Shown here: one piece after another, positions 43,692 to 51,942 of the stretch
Numbering within the stretch: the stretch's first letter is position 1
Layout of the letters: every line of letters starts with the position of its first letter
Assembly (NCBI GenBank): GCA_021775875.1
Contig: JAJFHA010000020.1
Span: 275,544 to 339,543 of the forward strand
Reading direction: 5' to 3'
Source: Hyphomicrobiales bacterium
GTDB lineage: Bacteria > Pseudomonadota > Alphaproteobacteria > Rhizobiales > NORP267
DNA: 64,000 bases
Program-made: the position numbers and the translations under genes
The notes under the pieces: model-generated
What the model was told of the DNA's origin: nothing
The model's database searches: none
What the model saw: only the letters and a program-made list of their open reading frames with translations

Positions 43692-44603
43692 ATGAAAAGC
43701 GACCTCGGTTTCTATGATTTCAATCCATATATAAACCGGCCCAGGATCAAGTGGCCCAATGGGGCTCGTATCGCCTTTTGGGTTGCACCCAATATCGAGT
43801 ATTACGAATTGGAACCACCACCAAATCCGACCCGCCAAGCATGGGCCAGGCCCTTACCCGACGTTCAGATGTATTCGTCGCGCGATTACGGCAACAGGGT
43901 CGGCCACTGGCGTGTGATGGAGGCGATGGACCGTCATGGCGTGCGCGGCAGCGTGTCCTTGAACGTCGCCCTGTGCGATCACCACCCGGAAATAATCAAG
44001 GATTGTGCTGATAGGGGATGGGAGTTTTATTCCCACGGCATTTACAACACCCGGTTCGTCTTCAACATGGACAAGGACCAGGAACGGGCCATGATTAAGG
44101 ATGTTTTTGACACAGTCAAAAAGCATACCGGTCAAACTGTATCCGGATGGCTTTCTCCAGCCTTGACCTACAATGAATGGACCCTGGATTTATTGGCCGA
44201 AGCGGGCGTCCAATACGTCTGCGACCTTTTCCACGATGACCAGCCACAGCCGGTAAACGTTGACAATGGTCGTTTGATCAGCGTCCCTTATTCATTAGAG
44301 ATGAATGACATCATCGCCTACAACGTCAACCAGATTCCGCCCCGTCAGTATCTCAACCAGATTAAGGCCTGCTTCGATCAACTTTATAAAGAAGGGGCTG
44401 AATCCGGGACCGTTATGTGCATTCCTTTACATGGTTATGCCGTTGGTCATCCTCATCGAATAGCCGCTTTCGAAGAAGCCCTGGAATACATCACAGGTCA
44501 CGATGATGTTTGGGTGACCACCGGTCGCGAGATTGCTGAGTGGTACTACGCTCATAATTACGATCAAGCGGTTGAGCATCTTAAACTTGTGAAGGGAGCC
44601 TAG
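43692..44603 (+). CDS. polysaccharide-deacetylase-family hydrolase (PuuE-like), copy 1
   Basis: A 303-residue NodB-fold metal hydrolase. It begins with RPRIKWPNGARIAFWVAPNIEYYE and has YSSRDYGNRVGHWRVMEAMDRHG and WEFYSHGIYNTR, typical of the cofactor-independent allantoinase (PuuE) and related amidohydrolases rather than true chitin deacetylases. The first metal-binding Asp of NodB enzymes is replaced or shifted, as usual in PuuE relatives. Starts 14 bases after the amidase. Neighbours suggest a cyclic amide or ureide substrate. Confidence 0.8.
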   Translation: MKSDLGFYDFNPYINRPRIKWPNGARIAFWVAPNIEYYELEPPPNPTRQAWARPLPDVQMYSSRDYGNRVGHWRVMEAMDRHGVRGSVSLNVALCDHHPEIIKDCADRGWEFYSHGIYNTRFVFNMDKDQERAMIKDVFDTVKKHTGQTVSGWLSPALTYNEWTLDLLAEAGVQYVCDLFHDDQPQPVNVDNGRLISVPYSLEMNDIIAYNVNQIPPRQYLNQIKACFDQLYKEGAESGTVMCIPLHGYAVGHPHRIAAFEEALEYITGHDDVWVTTGREIAEWYYAHNYDQAVEHLKLVKGA

Positions 44604-44607
44604 GGAC

Positions 44608-45531
44608 ATGGCTATTTCTGACGACTATCTGAAATACCCCAAGCGGGCCCACGGAATGGATCACGACCGCTATGACTGGTCGATGATTCAAGACCGCCCC
44701 CCTCTGAAATGGCCCGGCGATGCCAAGGTTGCCGTTTGTGTGATGGTGGCGTTGGAATTCTTTCCGCTCGATCAGCCCGCAAAACCGTTCAAGGCGCCCG
44801 GCGGCATGGCGACCCCTTATCCTGACCTGCGTCACTATACGCTTCGCGACTATGGCAACAGAATTGGTTTTTACCGTGTCATCAAGGTTCTCGACGAGCT
44901 TGGCGTCAAACCCACAGTGGCCTTTAATTCGGTTGTGGCAGAGCGCTATCCGCAACTGGTTGATGAAGTCAATCGCCGGGACGGAGAAATTCTCGCCTAT
45001 GGCGTCGACATGGGCAAGCTGCACCATGGTGAAATGGCAATCGAGGAAGAAGCAGAGCTGGTCCGTCAATCTGTGGCTTCCTTACGTCAAGCATCTGGAC
45101 AAGCGGTTACCGGCTGGTGGTCGCCAGCCAGATCTGAATCCATGAACACCCTTGATCTAATCGCGGCAGAGGGCATCGAATATGTTTGTGACTGGATCAA
45201 TGACGACCTGCCTTACCCGATCCGTTCAAAAAACGGGCAGATCCATTCTATGCCAATTTCACATGACATTGACGATCAGACCATTATCTCGGGTTATCAT
45301 CAGTCGGAAGACGATTTCGTTGATCAGGTATGCGATGCGTTTGATATCCATATGGCTGATTCAAAAACCCATGGCGGACGGGTTTTCACCCTTACGATCC
45401 ATCCCTGGATGTCGGGCCAACCCCATCGCATCAAGTCTTTGAAGAGGGCGCTTAGTCACGTCATGGGCACTAGTGGAGTCTGGTCAGCAACCGCAAGTGA
45501 AATCCTCGACGCATTCAAAAAGCAAGGGTGA
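44608..45531 (+). CDS. polysaccharide-deacetylase-family hydrolase (PuuE-like), copy 2
   Basis: A 307-residue paralogue of the preceding gene (shared PPLKWPGDAKVAV, LRDYGNRIGFYRVIKVLDELG, TGWWSPARSE, ICIPLHG-like LTIHPWMSGQPHRI). It follows after 4 bases with the ribosome site in the previous gene's end. The copies are far enough apart to be an old duplication and probably form a heteromer or act on related compounds. Ends 12 bases before the right IS6 tip. Confidence 0.8.
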   Translation: MAISDDYLKYPKRAHGMDHDRYDWSMIQDRPPLKWPGDAKVAVCVMVALEFFPLDQPAKPFKAPGGMATPYPDLRHYTLRDYGNRIGFYRVIKVLDELGVKPTVAFNSVVAERYPQLVDEVNRRDGEILAYGVDMGKLHHGEMAIEEEAELVRQSVASLRQASGQAVTGWWSPARSESMNTLDLIAAEGIEYVCDWINDDLPYPIRSKNGQIHSMPISHDIDDQTIISGYHQSEDDFVDQVCDAFDIHMADSKTHGGRVFTLTIHPWMSGQPHRIKSLKRALSHVMGTSGVWSATASEILDAFKKQG

Positions 45532-45543
45532 GATACCAATGGG

Positions 45544-45619
45544 GGCTTTGTCAGAGGAAAAATGCCTTGAGCCGGCAGGGGGTATTTCATAGCGTTGTCA
45601 GATGAGAAATCCGTTTCGC
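45544..45619 (+). mobile_element. right IS6-family remnant (tip and leader only)
   Basis: Starts at the tip GGCTTTGTCAGAGG and includes the leader and the first six transposase codons (ATG at 45602, MRNPFR), then breaks straight into a hydantoinase B fragment. Inverted relative to the left remnant and differing from it at two positions. Confidence 0.85.
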
Positions 45620-45818
45620 CATCCCGCGCGGCTTTGTCGATAACCGTTTTAACGGCGAATGACATGGCGCCGACAAAAATCGGCAGACCGGATTTCCCCT
45701 GCACAAGGGTGGCACCGGTTTCAGCATCGTAAAGCCCGTGCGACGCGTCATGGGCTTCCGCGATAATCGGGTTGAAGGCACTACGAAACAGGGCCGCGTC
45801 CATCTCGTCGGCAATCTG
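45619..45818 (-). pseudogene. hydantoinase B (HyuB) internal fragment
   Basis: Minus-strand frame QIADEMDAALFRSAF ... GLYDAETGATLVQGKSGLP ... MSFAVKTVIDKAARDGETDF matches the N-terminal region of hydantoinase B / 5-oxoprolinase-type subunits. Residues that normally precede it are missing (a stop codon sits just upstream) and the sequence ends at the IS6 junction. About 65 codons of a ~550-codon gene remain, so it is a relic. Confidence 0.75.
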
Positions 45819-45855
45819 TTAAAGACGGCCTTTGAGGACGGCTAGGGTTACTGGA

Positions 45856-46749
45856 TCAATCATCGTCACCGCCAAAGTTTGCCGCGTCATATTGCTGGCC
45901 TTCGGCAAGCATGTCGGCTGTTCCTATCAAATCGTTCAGGGCATCGAAATCAACCATCCGGTCAAGGTTGGATGCGTTCGATCCGGTCGCCGCCAGATTG
46001 CCAAAATACTCGGTTGCCATATGAGCAAAAGCCCGTGCCAGACCGCCCGGAAAAATTACGATTTTGTAGCCGATATTTGCCAGTTCATCTGCCGATTTTT
46101 GTGGCGTTTTTCCGCCTTCCACCATGTTGGCAAGCAATGGCGCTTTGTTGCCAAGACGCGCAGTCAGGGTCGCCATATCGGCGTCGGTTTGCGGGGCTTC
46201 CACAAATAAAACATCAGCCCCCGCTTCTGCATAATGTTCAGCGCGCTCCAGGGCGGCGTCCAGTCCTTCAACCGCGATGGCGTCAGTGCGGGCAACGATC
46301 AGGGTGGTGTCGCTGGCACGCGCATCCAGCGCCGCCTTGATTTTGCCAACCATTTCACCGGTTGAGACCAGCGTTTTGCCGGCAAGATGCCCACATCGTT
46401 TCGGCAAAGTCTGGTCTTCAAGCTGGATCGCACCCGCGCCATTTCGCTCTAACAATTTTACAGTACGTACGACATTTAACGCATTGCCAAATCCGGTATC
46501 GGCATCGACCATGATCGGGATGGAAATACGTTCGCTAATAGCACCAAGGACGCCTGCCACTTCGCTCAAAGTCACAAGGCCGATATCAGGGCGCCCGAAC
46601 CGGCTATAGGCGATGCTGGCGCCCGAAAGATAAACCGCGCCAAAGCCTGCTTTTTCAGCGATCAACCCGCCAAACGCGTCGTATATGCCCGGCGTGACGA
46701 GGATATTGTCCGGGCTCAATAATTCTGTGAAGGTTACGCCCGCTTTCAT
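45856..46749 (-). CDS. isocitrate lyase / PEP mutase family lyase (dimethylmalate- or methylisocitrate-lyase-like)
   Basis: A 297-residue TIM-barrel C-C lyase. VDADTGFG (Asp82, Asp84) holds the metal, and LEDQTLPKRCGH includes the catalytic Cys119 of the KRCGH loop, which marks methylisocitrate-type lyases rather than PEP mutase. It follows a LeuC/LeuD-type hydro-lyase pair with a 5-base gap, the arrangement of dimethylmaleate hydratase and 2,3-dimethylmalate lyase in nicotinate fermentation. Products would be pyruvate plus a short acid. Exact substrate is inference. Confidence 0.82.
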   Translation of the reverse strand: MKAGVTFTELLSPDNILVTPGIYDAFGGLIAEKAGFGAVYLSGASIAYSRFGRPDIGLVTLSEVAGVLGAISERISIPIMVDADTGFGNALNVVRTVKLLERNGAGAIQLEDQTLPKRCGHLAGKTLVSTGEMVGKIKAALDARASDTTLIVARTDAIAVEGLDAALERAEHYAEAGADVLFVEAPQTDADMATLTARLGNKAPLLANMVEGGKTPQKSADELANIGYKIVIFPGGLARAFAHMATEYFGNLAATGSNASNLDRMVDFDALNDLIGTADMLAEGQQYDAANFGGDDD

Positions 46750-46754
46750 GAAAT

Positions 46755-47270
46755 TCAGCTCTCTCTATTGCCCGACAAACGGGTTTCAAGCTGGGCGACC
46801 AGCCCACCCTGATTTGCCATTTCGAGAAGAAAGTCGGGGACCGGCTCAGAAGTCAAGAGAATGTTCCGGTCGGGGACAGAAATTTCTCCGGCTTCGGGGG
46901 CGACATGGACCTTGTCTCCGGTTTTTATCTCAGATGTTTGCTTACAAACAATCGCCAACAGGCCTAAGTTATAGGCATTGCGAAAAAATATGCCGCCGAA
47001 AGATTTTGCAATTACCGCGCCAACGCCAAGCAGCTTTAAAACTTCTGCCGCCTGTTCGCGTGATGATCCAACACCAAAATCTTCGCCGGCTATTATTAGA
47101 TCACCTGGTTGCAGGTTGGCAGCGAAAGAGGGATCAAGCGCTTCAAGACAGTGGCTGGCAAGTTCCTCAACAGGGGCGGCCATATATCGTCCAGGTGCCA
47201 ATACATCCGTGTTGACCCCGTCTCCAAAAATCCAAGCCCGTCCGGAAAACGTTTTTTGACCGTTAGTCAT
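46755..47270 (-). CDS. LeuD-type hydro-lyase small subunit
   Basis: Swivel domain of an aconitase-superfamily heterodimer, about 171 residues. Signature segments are FGDGVNTDVLAPGRYM and EDFGVGSSREQA, followed by IAKSFGGIFFRNAYNLGLLA. Start taken at 47270 (MTNGQKTF), which overlaps the large-subunit stop by 8 bases; an ATG 8 codons upstream is possible. The DVLAPGRYM loop (substrate specificity) differs from leucine-pathway LeuD, in keeping with a different C4-C6 hydroxy-acid. Confidence 0.83.
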   Translation of the reverse strand: MTNGQKTFSGRAWIFGDGVNTDVLAPGRYMAAPVEELASHCLEALDPSFAANLQPGDLIIAGEDFGVGSSREQAAEVLKLLGVGAVIAKSFGGIFFRNAYNLGLLAIVCKQTSEIKTGDKVHVAPEAGEISVPDRNILLTSEPVPDFLLEMANQGGLVAQLETRLSGNRES

Positions 47271-48555
47271 GGGCAGCCCTTTCCAGAAATTCACGGGGGT
47301 CGGTGACCCGGCCCCGTATGGCAGAAGCTGCGACTGTATAAGGAGAGGCTAGATAGACCTCCGAGGACGATGCCCCCATCCGACCCTGAAAATTGCGTGC
47401 AGTTGACGAGATGCAGACTTCGTTTTCACCAAGCAGGGCACCAATATACCCGGCGCAGATACCACAACCGGACTCCAGAAACTCAGCCCCCGCCGCTACC
47501 AGAATATCAAAGGTGCCATCGGCTTTGGCATCGGCCAAAATCTTGACCGAAGCTGGGGCTACCATCAGGCGGATATTGGACGCAGATTTCCGGCCTTTGA
47601 GAATTGTTGCAGCCATCTGGAGGTCGCCAAGTTTCGCTCCAGTGCAGGCACCGATATAGGCGCGGTCCAGCGGTGTATTTAGATGCGCTTCAACCGGGCC
47701 GGCATTGGCTGGACTATGCGGTGCTGCGACTTGCGGTACGAGGGTTGATAAATCGAGATCGTGTTGTTCGCTATAAACTGCATCCGCGTCGCTTTGCCAA
47801 TCACCGTCGTCGTCAATTCTGACACCAACACTTTCGAGATATTTTGTGGTTACTTTGTCAGGGGCGATGATCCCGGTCATGGCGCCAAGTTCTGCCGTCA
47901 TATTGCACAGGGTCATACGCTCTTCGATGTTCATGGTTTCGATGCCGCTACCGACAAATTCAATCACCTGATATTTACCGCCGCCCATGCCAAGTTTTTG
48001 GCAAAGTGCAAGGTTGATATCTTTCGCAGAGAGGCCTTTGTCTAGTTTCCCGGATAGATTTATCAAGATCGATGCGGGCACTTTGAGCCAGGTTTCTCCT
48101 GTTACCAATACACCCGCCATGTCGGTGGCGCCGATTCCGAACATGAAGCATCCGAACGCACCTCCAGTCGGTGAATGGCTATCGCCGCCAACAACAAACA
48201 TGCCGGGTTTCAAATGACCCTGTTCCGGCAACACGACGTGGCATATGCCTTTCATGTCGTGAAAATTCTTGATTGCGTTGGCGTGTGCCCAATCCCGCGT
48301 CAATTGCAAAATGGATTTCGCGTTGTCATCGTCGCCCGGAACATAATGATCGGATACCAGCACCACTTTATCAGCGTCCCAGACGCTTGCCCCCAGCCGC
48401 TTGAGAATTGGCGCCACCCGGCGCGGGCCACCGGAATCGTGTATCATCGCCAGATCAACCCGGCAGGTGACGATGTCGCCGGGGCTGACCTGGTTGAGGC
48501 CCGCAGCGCGCGCGATGATTTTTTCAGCAAGGGTTCGAGGCAAGGTAAGTTTCAT
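47263..48555 (-). CDS. LeuC-type hydro-lyase large subunit
   Basis: About 430-residue aconitase-superfamily subunit with the [4Fe-4S] ligands Cys304 (IGACTGAKLGD), Cys364 and Cys367 (SGCGICAG). GGDSHSPTGGAFGCFMFGIGATDMA is the usual substrate/cluster loop. The frame stays open 24 codons upstream, but the ATG at 48555 (MKLTLPRTLAEKIIARAAG) gives the family N-terminus. With LeuD and the lyase it forms a three-gene operon. The leucine-pathway role is unlikely because leuB/leuA are absent and a lyase takes their place. Confidence 0.84.
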   Translation of the reverse strand: MKLTLPRTLAEKIIARAAGLNQVSPGDIVTCRVDLAMIHDSGGPRRVAPILKRLGASVWDADKVVLVSDHYVPGDDDNAKSILQLTRDWAHANAIKNFHDMKGICHVVLPEQGHLKPGMFVVGGDSHSPTGGAFGCFMFGIGATDMAGVLVTGETWLKVPASILINLSGKLDKGLSAKDINLALCQKLGMGGGKYQVIEFVGSGIETMNIEERMTLCNMTAELGAMTGIIAPDKVTTKYLESVGVRIDDDGDWQSDADAVYSEQHDLDLSTLVPQVAAPHSPANAGPVEAHLNTPLDRAYIGACTGAKLGDLQMAATILKGRKSASNIRLMVAPASVKILADAKADGTFDILVAAGAEFLESGCGICAGYIGALLGENEVCISSTARNFQGRMGASSSEVYLASPYTVAASAIRGRVTDPREFLERAAHD

Positions 48556-48685
48556 CCGGCAAAGGTGGTACGAAGACCGCAGTATAGCGAGATATTCGCA
48601 GTGCGGAAATCCCGTTTCGGCAAGCAATTAACGCACGATTAACCATAATGACCTAAAGTAAATATAGGCGATAGGATTACAGCCG

Positions 48686-48718
48686 GGGAGAGTGCGCCAT
48701 TCAGCTCTCCCTGGTTTT
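48686..48718 (+). terminator. orphan terminator-like hairpin (plus strand)
   Basis: GGGAGAG (48686-48692) pairs with CTCTCCC (48705-48711) around a 12-base loop, followed by TGG and five T (48714-48718). The genes on both sides are on the minus strand, so no plus-strand gene explains it; a small RNA from about 48600-48718 is one possibility. Confidence 0.45.
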
Positions 48719-48739
48719 TATATTCTGATTCTCAATTTA

Positions 48740-49495
48740 TCACCCAAAAAACCCAGCTGTGCCTTTCCAAAGCAAGGGGATACTTGTTGTGATCAGGATC
48801 GCCAGGGTCAGGCGTTCAAACGTTGTTTGAGAAAAATGTCGGCCAATGCGGGCGCCAAGCGGAAGCCCGATAAATACCGAAATAAGCGCGAATAAGCCCT
48901 GCACCAGTCGGTCTGGAGTCATGATGTCCGACACAAACAACATGGGTAGTTGAAGGCTGGAAAAAACCAGAAACATTGTGGAGATCGCGAAAACATAAAC
49001 TTCGCGCGGTAGTTTTATTGAATGTAAAAAGGTGCCGCTCACAGGGCTCGAAATACCAGCGCCTGCGTGAAACAGGCCGGTGAGAAATCCAGCAAAGGGC
49101 GCGACCGTCATGCTGGCATTTTCCGACAGACGAAAGTTGGGCGCGATCAACCGCGTTGCCAGATAAGACACCACGATCAAGCCAAGTGCCAGTTCCAGCC
49201 AATGACTTGGAACAGCGGACAGCAACCATGTGCCAAGCGCAACGCCGCCGGTGCCGATTATGAGAAAGCGGAACAGAAAGGGCACTCGCTGGCGGAATTT
49301 CCACCCCTGAATGGATTGCCACAGATTAGCGACAATGATCGGGATTGTGATGACAGCGATGGCGTGCGGTACCCCGAGCACGATCGAGATGAAAGGGGTC
49401 GCGAGCATTGGCAGCCCCATTCCAGCTGCGCCCTTCAAAACCGCACCAAGAAATAATGTGAAGACCACAAGGGAAATTTCAAATACGTCGAACAA
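48740..49495 (-). CDS. TauE/SafE family sulfite-exporter-like permease
   Basis: Membrane protein of about 250 residues with eight hydrophobic segments arranged as two homologous halves (FLGAVLKGAAGMGLPMLATPF and AGFLTGLFHAGAGISSPVSGTF). The family moves sulfonates, sulfite or organic anions; substrate unknown. No ATG suits; a TTG at 49495 begins at the first helix as in relatives. An in-frame TTG at 49615 would add 40 unusual residues and overlap the RpiR gene by 47 bases. Confidence 0.75.
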   Translation of the reverse strand: MFDVFEISLVVFTLFLGAVLKGAAGMGLPMLATPFISIVLGVPHAIAVITIPIIVANLWQSIQGWKFRQRVPFLFRFLIIGTGGVALGTWLLSAVPSHWLELALGLIVVSYLATRLIAPNFRLSENASMTVAPFAGFLTGLFHAGAGISSPVSGTFLHSIKLPREVYVFAISTMFLVFSSLQLPMLFVSDIMTPDRLVQGLFALISVFIGLPLGARIGRHFSQTTFERLTLAILITTSIPLLWKGTAGFFG

Positions 49496-49568
49496 GCGCA
49501 GGATTTTCCAGATAAGGGATGGGGGGAGGTTTATGTAGCAGACCCTAACCGGAATCGGTGCAAGGGGC

Positions 49569-50444
49569 CTAGCTGAATTTTCGGAACAATTTTGTTTTGT
49601 CAAACAACTCTTCAAGGCTCTTCACGCGGTCGCGGGTCTCCCCCCAGGTATTGGTTTGGACGGCTGCGAGCAGGGCTTCCACCAAAAACAATGTGACGAC
49701 GGAAGAATCCCACGCCGACGGCACTTCGATCCGTAAATTGAAAACGTGCCGCGCATGACGCGCCGCAGGAGACCCCCATTGGTCAGTAAATAACACAAGT
49801 GTTACGCCGCGCGCCGTCGCCATTTCAGCGAGGCGCAGAAGGTCGCGCTCATAGCGGCGAATATCAAAGGCGACCAGAACGTCACCTTCATTCATGTTCA
49901 AAACGAAATGTGGCCAGGTGCTGGAACCTGAATCGATCAGGTTCATGCCTTTGCGGATAACCTGCATATGGGTGAAAAAATATTGTGCGATCGTATGCGT
50001 AATTCGCCCGCCCGCTACATAAACATCGTTTTCGGAATTCGATAAAAGTGCCGCGACGCTATCGAAAGTTTTCGGGTCAATGCGCTTCAGCGATTGCCGC
50101 ATATTCTCTAGAGCCGCCTCGGCAAACCGGTTCAGGATATGGGTGTCCGGCGCACTTTCGGCAAAGCGCTCATGCTTTGCGATCGGGTTTGAGATGGTGG
50201 CTTCAAGCTCTTCCCGCAACGCGATCTGCATCGCCGGGAAGCCGGAAAATCCAAGTTTGCGGGCCATCCTTGCAACGGTCGGGGTTGAAACCCTGGAGGC
50301 ATTTGCAAGTGTTGTAATGCTGCCCATCGCCGATACCGGATAATTTTCCAGAATGATATCTGCCAGTTGATGCTCGGCCCGGGTCAATTCGTCAAAATTT
50401 TCTCGGATCCTTTCAGCAAGCGTTCTGGATCGTTTATTGCTCAT
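49569..50444 (-). CDS. RpiR/MurR family transcriptional regulator
   Basis: About 291 residues: N-terminal HTH_6 domain (residues about 1-77; TLANASRVSTPTVARMARKLGFSGF) and a C-terminal SIS domain (about 110-250) that binds phosphosugars or other small metabolites. The ATG at 50444 (MSNKRSRTLAERI) is favoured over one 13 codons upstream. It is divergent from the amidohydrolase and TRAP genes and is the best candidate regulator of that locus. Confidence 0.86.
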   Translation of the reverse strand: MSNKRSRTLAERIRENFDELTRAEHQLADIILENYPVSAMGSITTLANASRVSTPTVARMARKLGFSGFPAMQIALREELEATISNPIAKHERFAESAPDTHILNRFAEAALENMRQSLKRIDPKTFDSVAALLSNSENDVYVAGGRITHTIAQYFFTHMQVIRKGMNLIDSGSSTWPHFVLNMNEGDVLVAFDIRRYERDLLRLAEMATARGVTLVLFTDQWGSPAARHARHVFNLRIEVPSAWDSSVVTLFLVEALLAAVQTNTWGETRDRVKSLEELFDKTKLFRKFS

Positions 50445-50488
50445 TATCCGTGTCCCATAACGAAGCCAAGCCAGAGCCGACAAGGTGC

Positions 50489-50516
50489 GTATAAAGTATA
50501 TTGAAAAATATTATAC
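50489..50516. promoter_or_regulatory. candidate RpiR operator
   Basis: GTATAA (50489-50494) and TTATAC (50511-50516) form a 6+16+6 inverted repeat in the AT-rich divergent spacer between the regulator and the catabolic operon. RpiR members often bind AT-rich palindromes of this size. Location and symmetry are the only support. Confidence 0.45.
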
Positions 50517-50613
50517 ACAGTTTATCCATCTTGAAGAGATAATTTCAGAATGCTAACCTCTTTAGCAGATTGAAGTTTTGTCAGGTGTTTTGGGTGGGGC
50601 AGGGCAGCGGCGT

Positions 50614-51432
50614 ATGGCTGAGGTTTCTGAAGAGATAAAAGATTTTTCCGTGGTTGATCTGATCAATCCGGATGCGTCCGGCTCGGTCGTGCTTGTCTGC
50701 GAACATGCTTCAAATTTTATTCCTGAAAAGTACAAATATCTCGGCCTTGATGCCTCCGCGATACAAAGCCACATCGCCTGGGATCCAGGCGCGCTGGCGC
50801 TCGCAAAAATTCTGTCCCACCACTTGGACGCGCCACTGATGGCGCAGACAGTTTCCCGACTGGTTTACGATTGCAACAGACCGGGCGAAGCTGCGAACGC
50901 TATTCCGGCCCGAAGCGAAATTTGGGATATACCCGGCAATTCTGAATTGTCGGATGCTGGTCGCCAGGCACGTATTGATGACGTTTACGAGCCTTTCCGG
51001 GATGCTCTCGACGCATTATTGCAAAAGCGAATGGATGCGGGTGTTCCGACGAATATTGTGACAATTCATTCCTTCACGCCAATTTTCCACAACAAGCCAC
51101 GCGACGTCGATGTCGGAATTCTCCACGATGAAGATACCCGGCTGGCGGATGTGTTGTTGCAGGAAAGTGCTAACGAGACCCGGTTCCGGGTGCGCCGCAA
51201 CCAACCCTATGGTCCTGAGGATGGTGTAACTCACACCCTGAAAGTGCACGGAATTGCCCGAGGGTTGCCCAACGTCATGCTCGAAATTAGTAACGATCTG
51301 GTTGCCGATGAAAGTGCGCAAACCCGGATGGCCGACTGGTTGCTGCCACGGATTAATGCTGCACTTAATGTTGTCTCCGGCGCGCAAGAAACCATGCCCC
51401 TCACCCGCGAAATGACGGGAGGGCATCGCTAA
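50614..51432 (+). CDS. N-formylglutamate amidohydrolase family enzyme
   Basis: About 272-residue zinc amidohydrolase. VCEHASNFIP near the N-terminus holds the family Glu-His, ARSEIWDIPGN and IHSFTPIFHNKPRDVDVG follow, and PNVMLEISNDL is the C-terminal Glu motif. True HutG-type enzymes cleave N-formyl-Glu, but no hut gene is present; in this locus with a GS-like ligase the enzyme may instead release glutamate from a gamma-glutamyl product (inference). Start chosen at MAEVSEE (50614). First gene of the operon, 3 bases before dctQ. Confidence 0.82.
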   Translation: MAEVSEEIKDFSVVDLINPDASGSVVLVCEHASNFIPEKYKYLGLDASAIQSHIAWDPGALALAKILSHHLDAPLMAQTVSRLVYDCNRPGEAANAIPARSEIWDIPGNSELSDAGRQARIDDVYEPFRDALDALLQKRMDAGVPTNIVTIHSFTPIFHNKPRDVDVGILHDEDTRLADVLLQESANETRFRVRRNQPYGPEDGVTHTLKVHGIARGLPNVMLEISNDLVADESAQTRMADWLLPRINAALNVVSGAQETMPLTREMTGGHR

Positions 51433-51435
51433 GCC

Positions 51436-51942
51436 ATGCTGAATTTTGCCAGAAAATACGTGAAATTTACCGAGAAGATAAACTATCTCATCGGACGGTT
51501 TGCGATGTATTTGATATTCGTCATCATGGGCATTCTGCTTTGGTCTTCTGTATCCAAAACTTTTTTTCTGCCAAGTCTGTGGACGCTGGAAATGGCCCAA
51601 TTCGCCATGGTCGCCTATTATATGCTGGGCGGTCCATATTCCCTGCAAATGGGTTCCAACGTGCGCATGGACCTGTTCTATGGAGACTGGTCGATAACCA
51701 AAAAAGCATTGGTCGACGCTTTTACAATTTTCTTCCTGCTATTCTATCTCGGCGTACTGCTCTATGGCGGATATCAGAGCACCGAATATGCGCTTCGCTA
51801 TGGCGAACGCAGCGCCACTGCATGGCGTCCCTTTATGTCGCCGATAAAAATCATCATGTGTGCTGGTATCTTCTTGATGATCCTTCAGGCGGTGGCGGAA
51901 CTTTTCAAGGATATTGCAACCGTGCGCGGGGTTAAATTGTAA
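51436..51942 (+). CDS. dctQ: TRAP transporter small permease (DctQ)
   Basis: A 168-residue four-helix membrane protein. The first helix is IMGILLWSSVSKTFF; WTLEMAQFAMVAYYMLGGPYSLQMGSNVRMDLFYG carries the conserved Arg-x-Asp after helix 2. Its TAA overlaps the DctM ATG by one base (TAATG), showing translational coupling. Confidence 0.86.
   Translation: MLNFARKYVKFTEKINYLIGRFAMYLIFVIMGILLWSSVSKTFFLPSLWTLEMAQFAMVAYYMLGGPYSLQMGSNVRMDLFYGDWSITKKALVDAFTIFFLLFYLGVLLYGGYQSTEYALRYGERSATAWRPFMSPIKIIMCAGIFLMILQAVAELFKDIATVRGVKL

Larger units (their letters stand above)
42836..45543. mobile_element. 2.7-kb cargo segment bounded by inverted IS6 ends
   Basis: Everything between the two IS6 tips: a spacer with a promoter-like TATAAT at 42948-42953, an amidohydrolase-type gene and two deacetylase-type genes, all on the plus strand in one operon. 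The boundary copies point outward and are both broken on their outer side, as expected for a decayed pseudo-compound transposon. Confidence 0.65.

Noticed and set aside
45456-45603. Extension of the HyuB frame leftward through the IS6 tip
   Set aside because: The codons after DFSSDN are the reverse of the IS6 leader and the end of the deacetylase gene, so the frame is open by chance.
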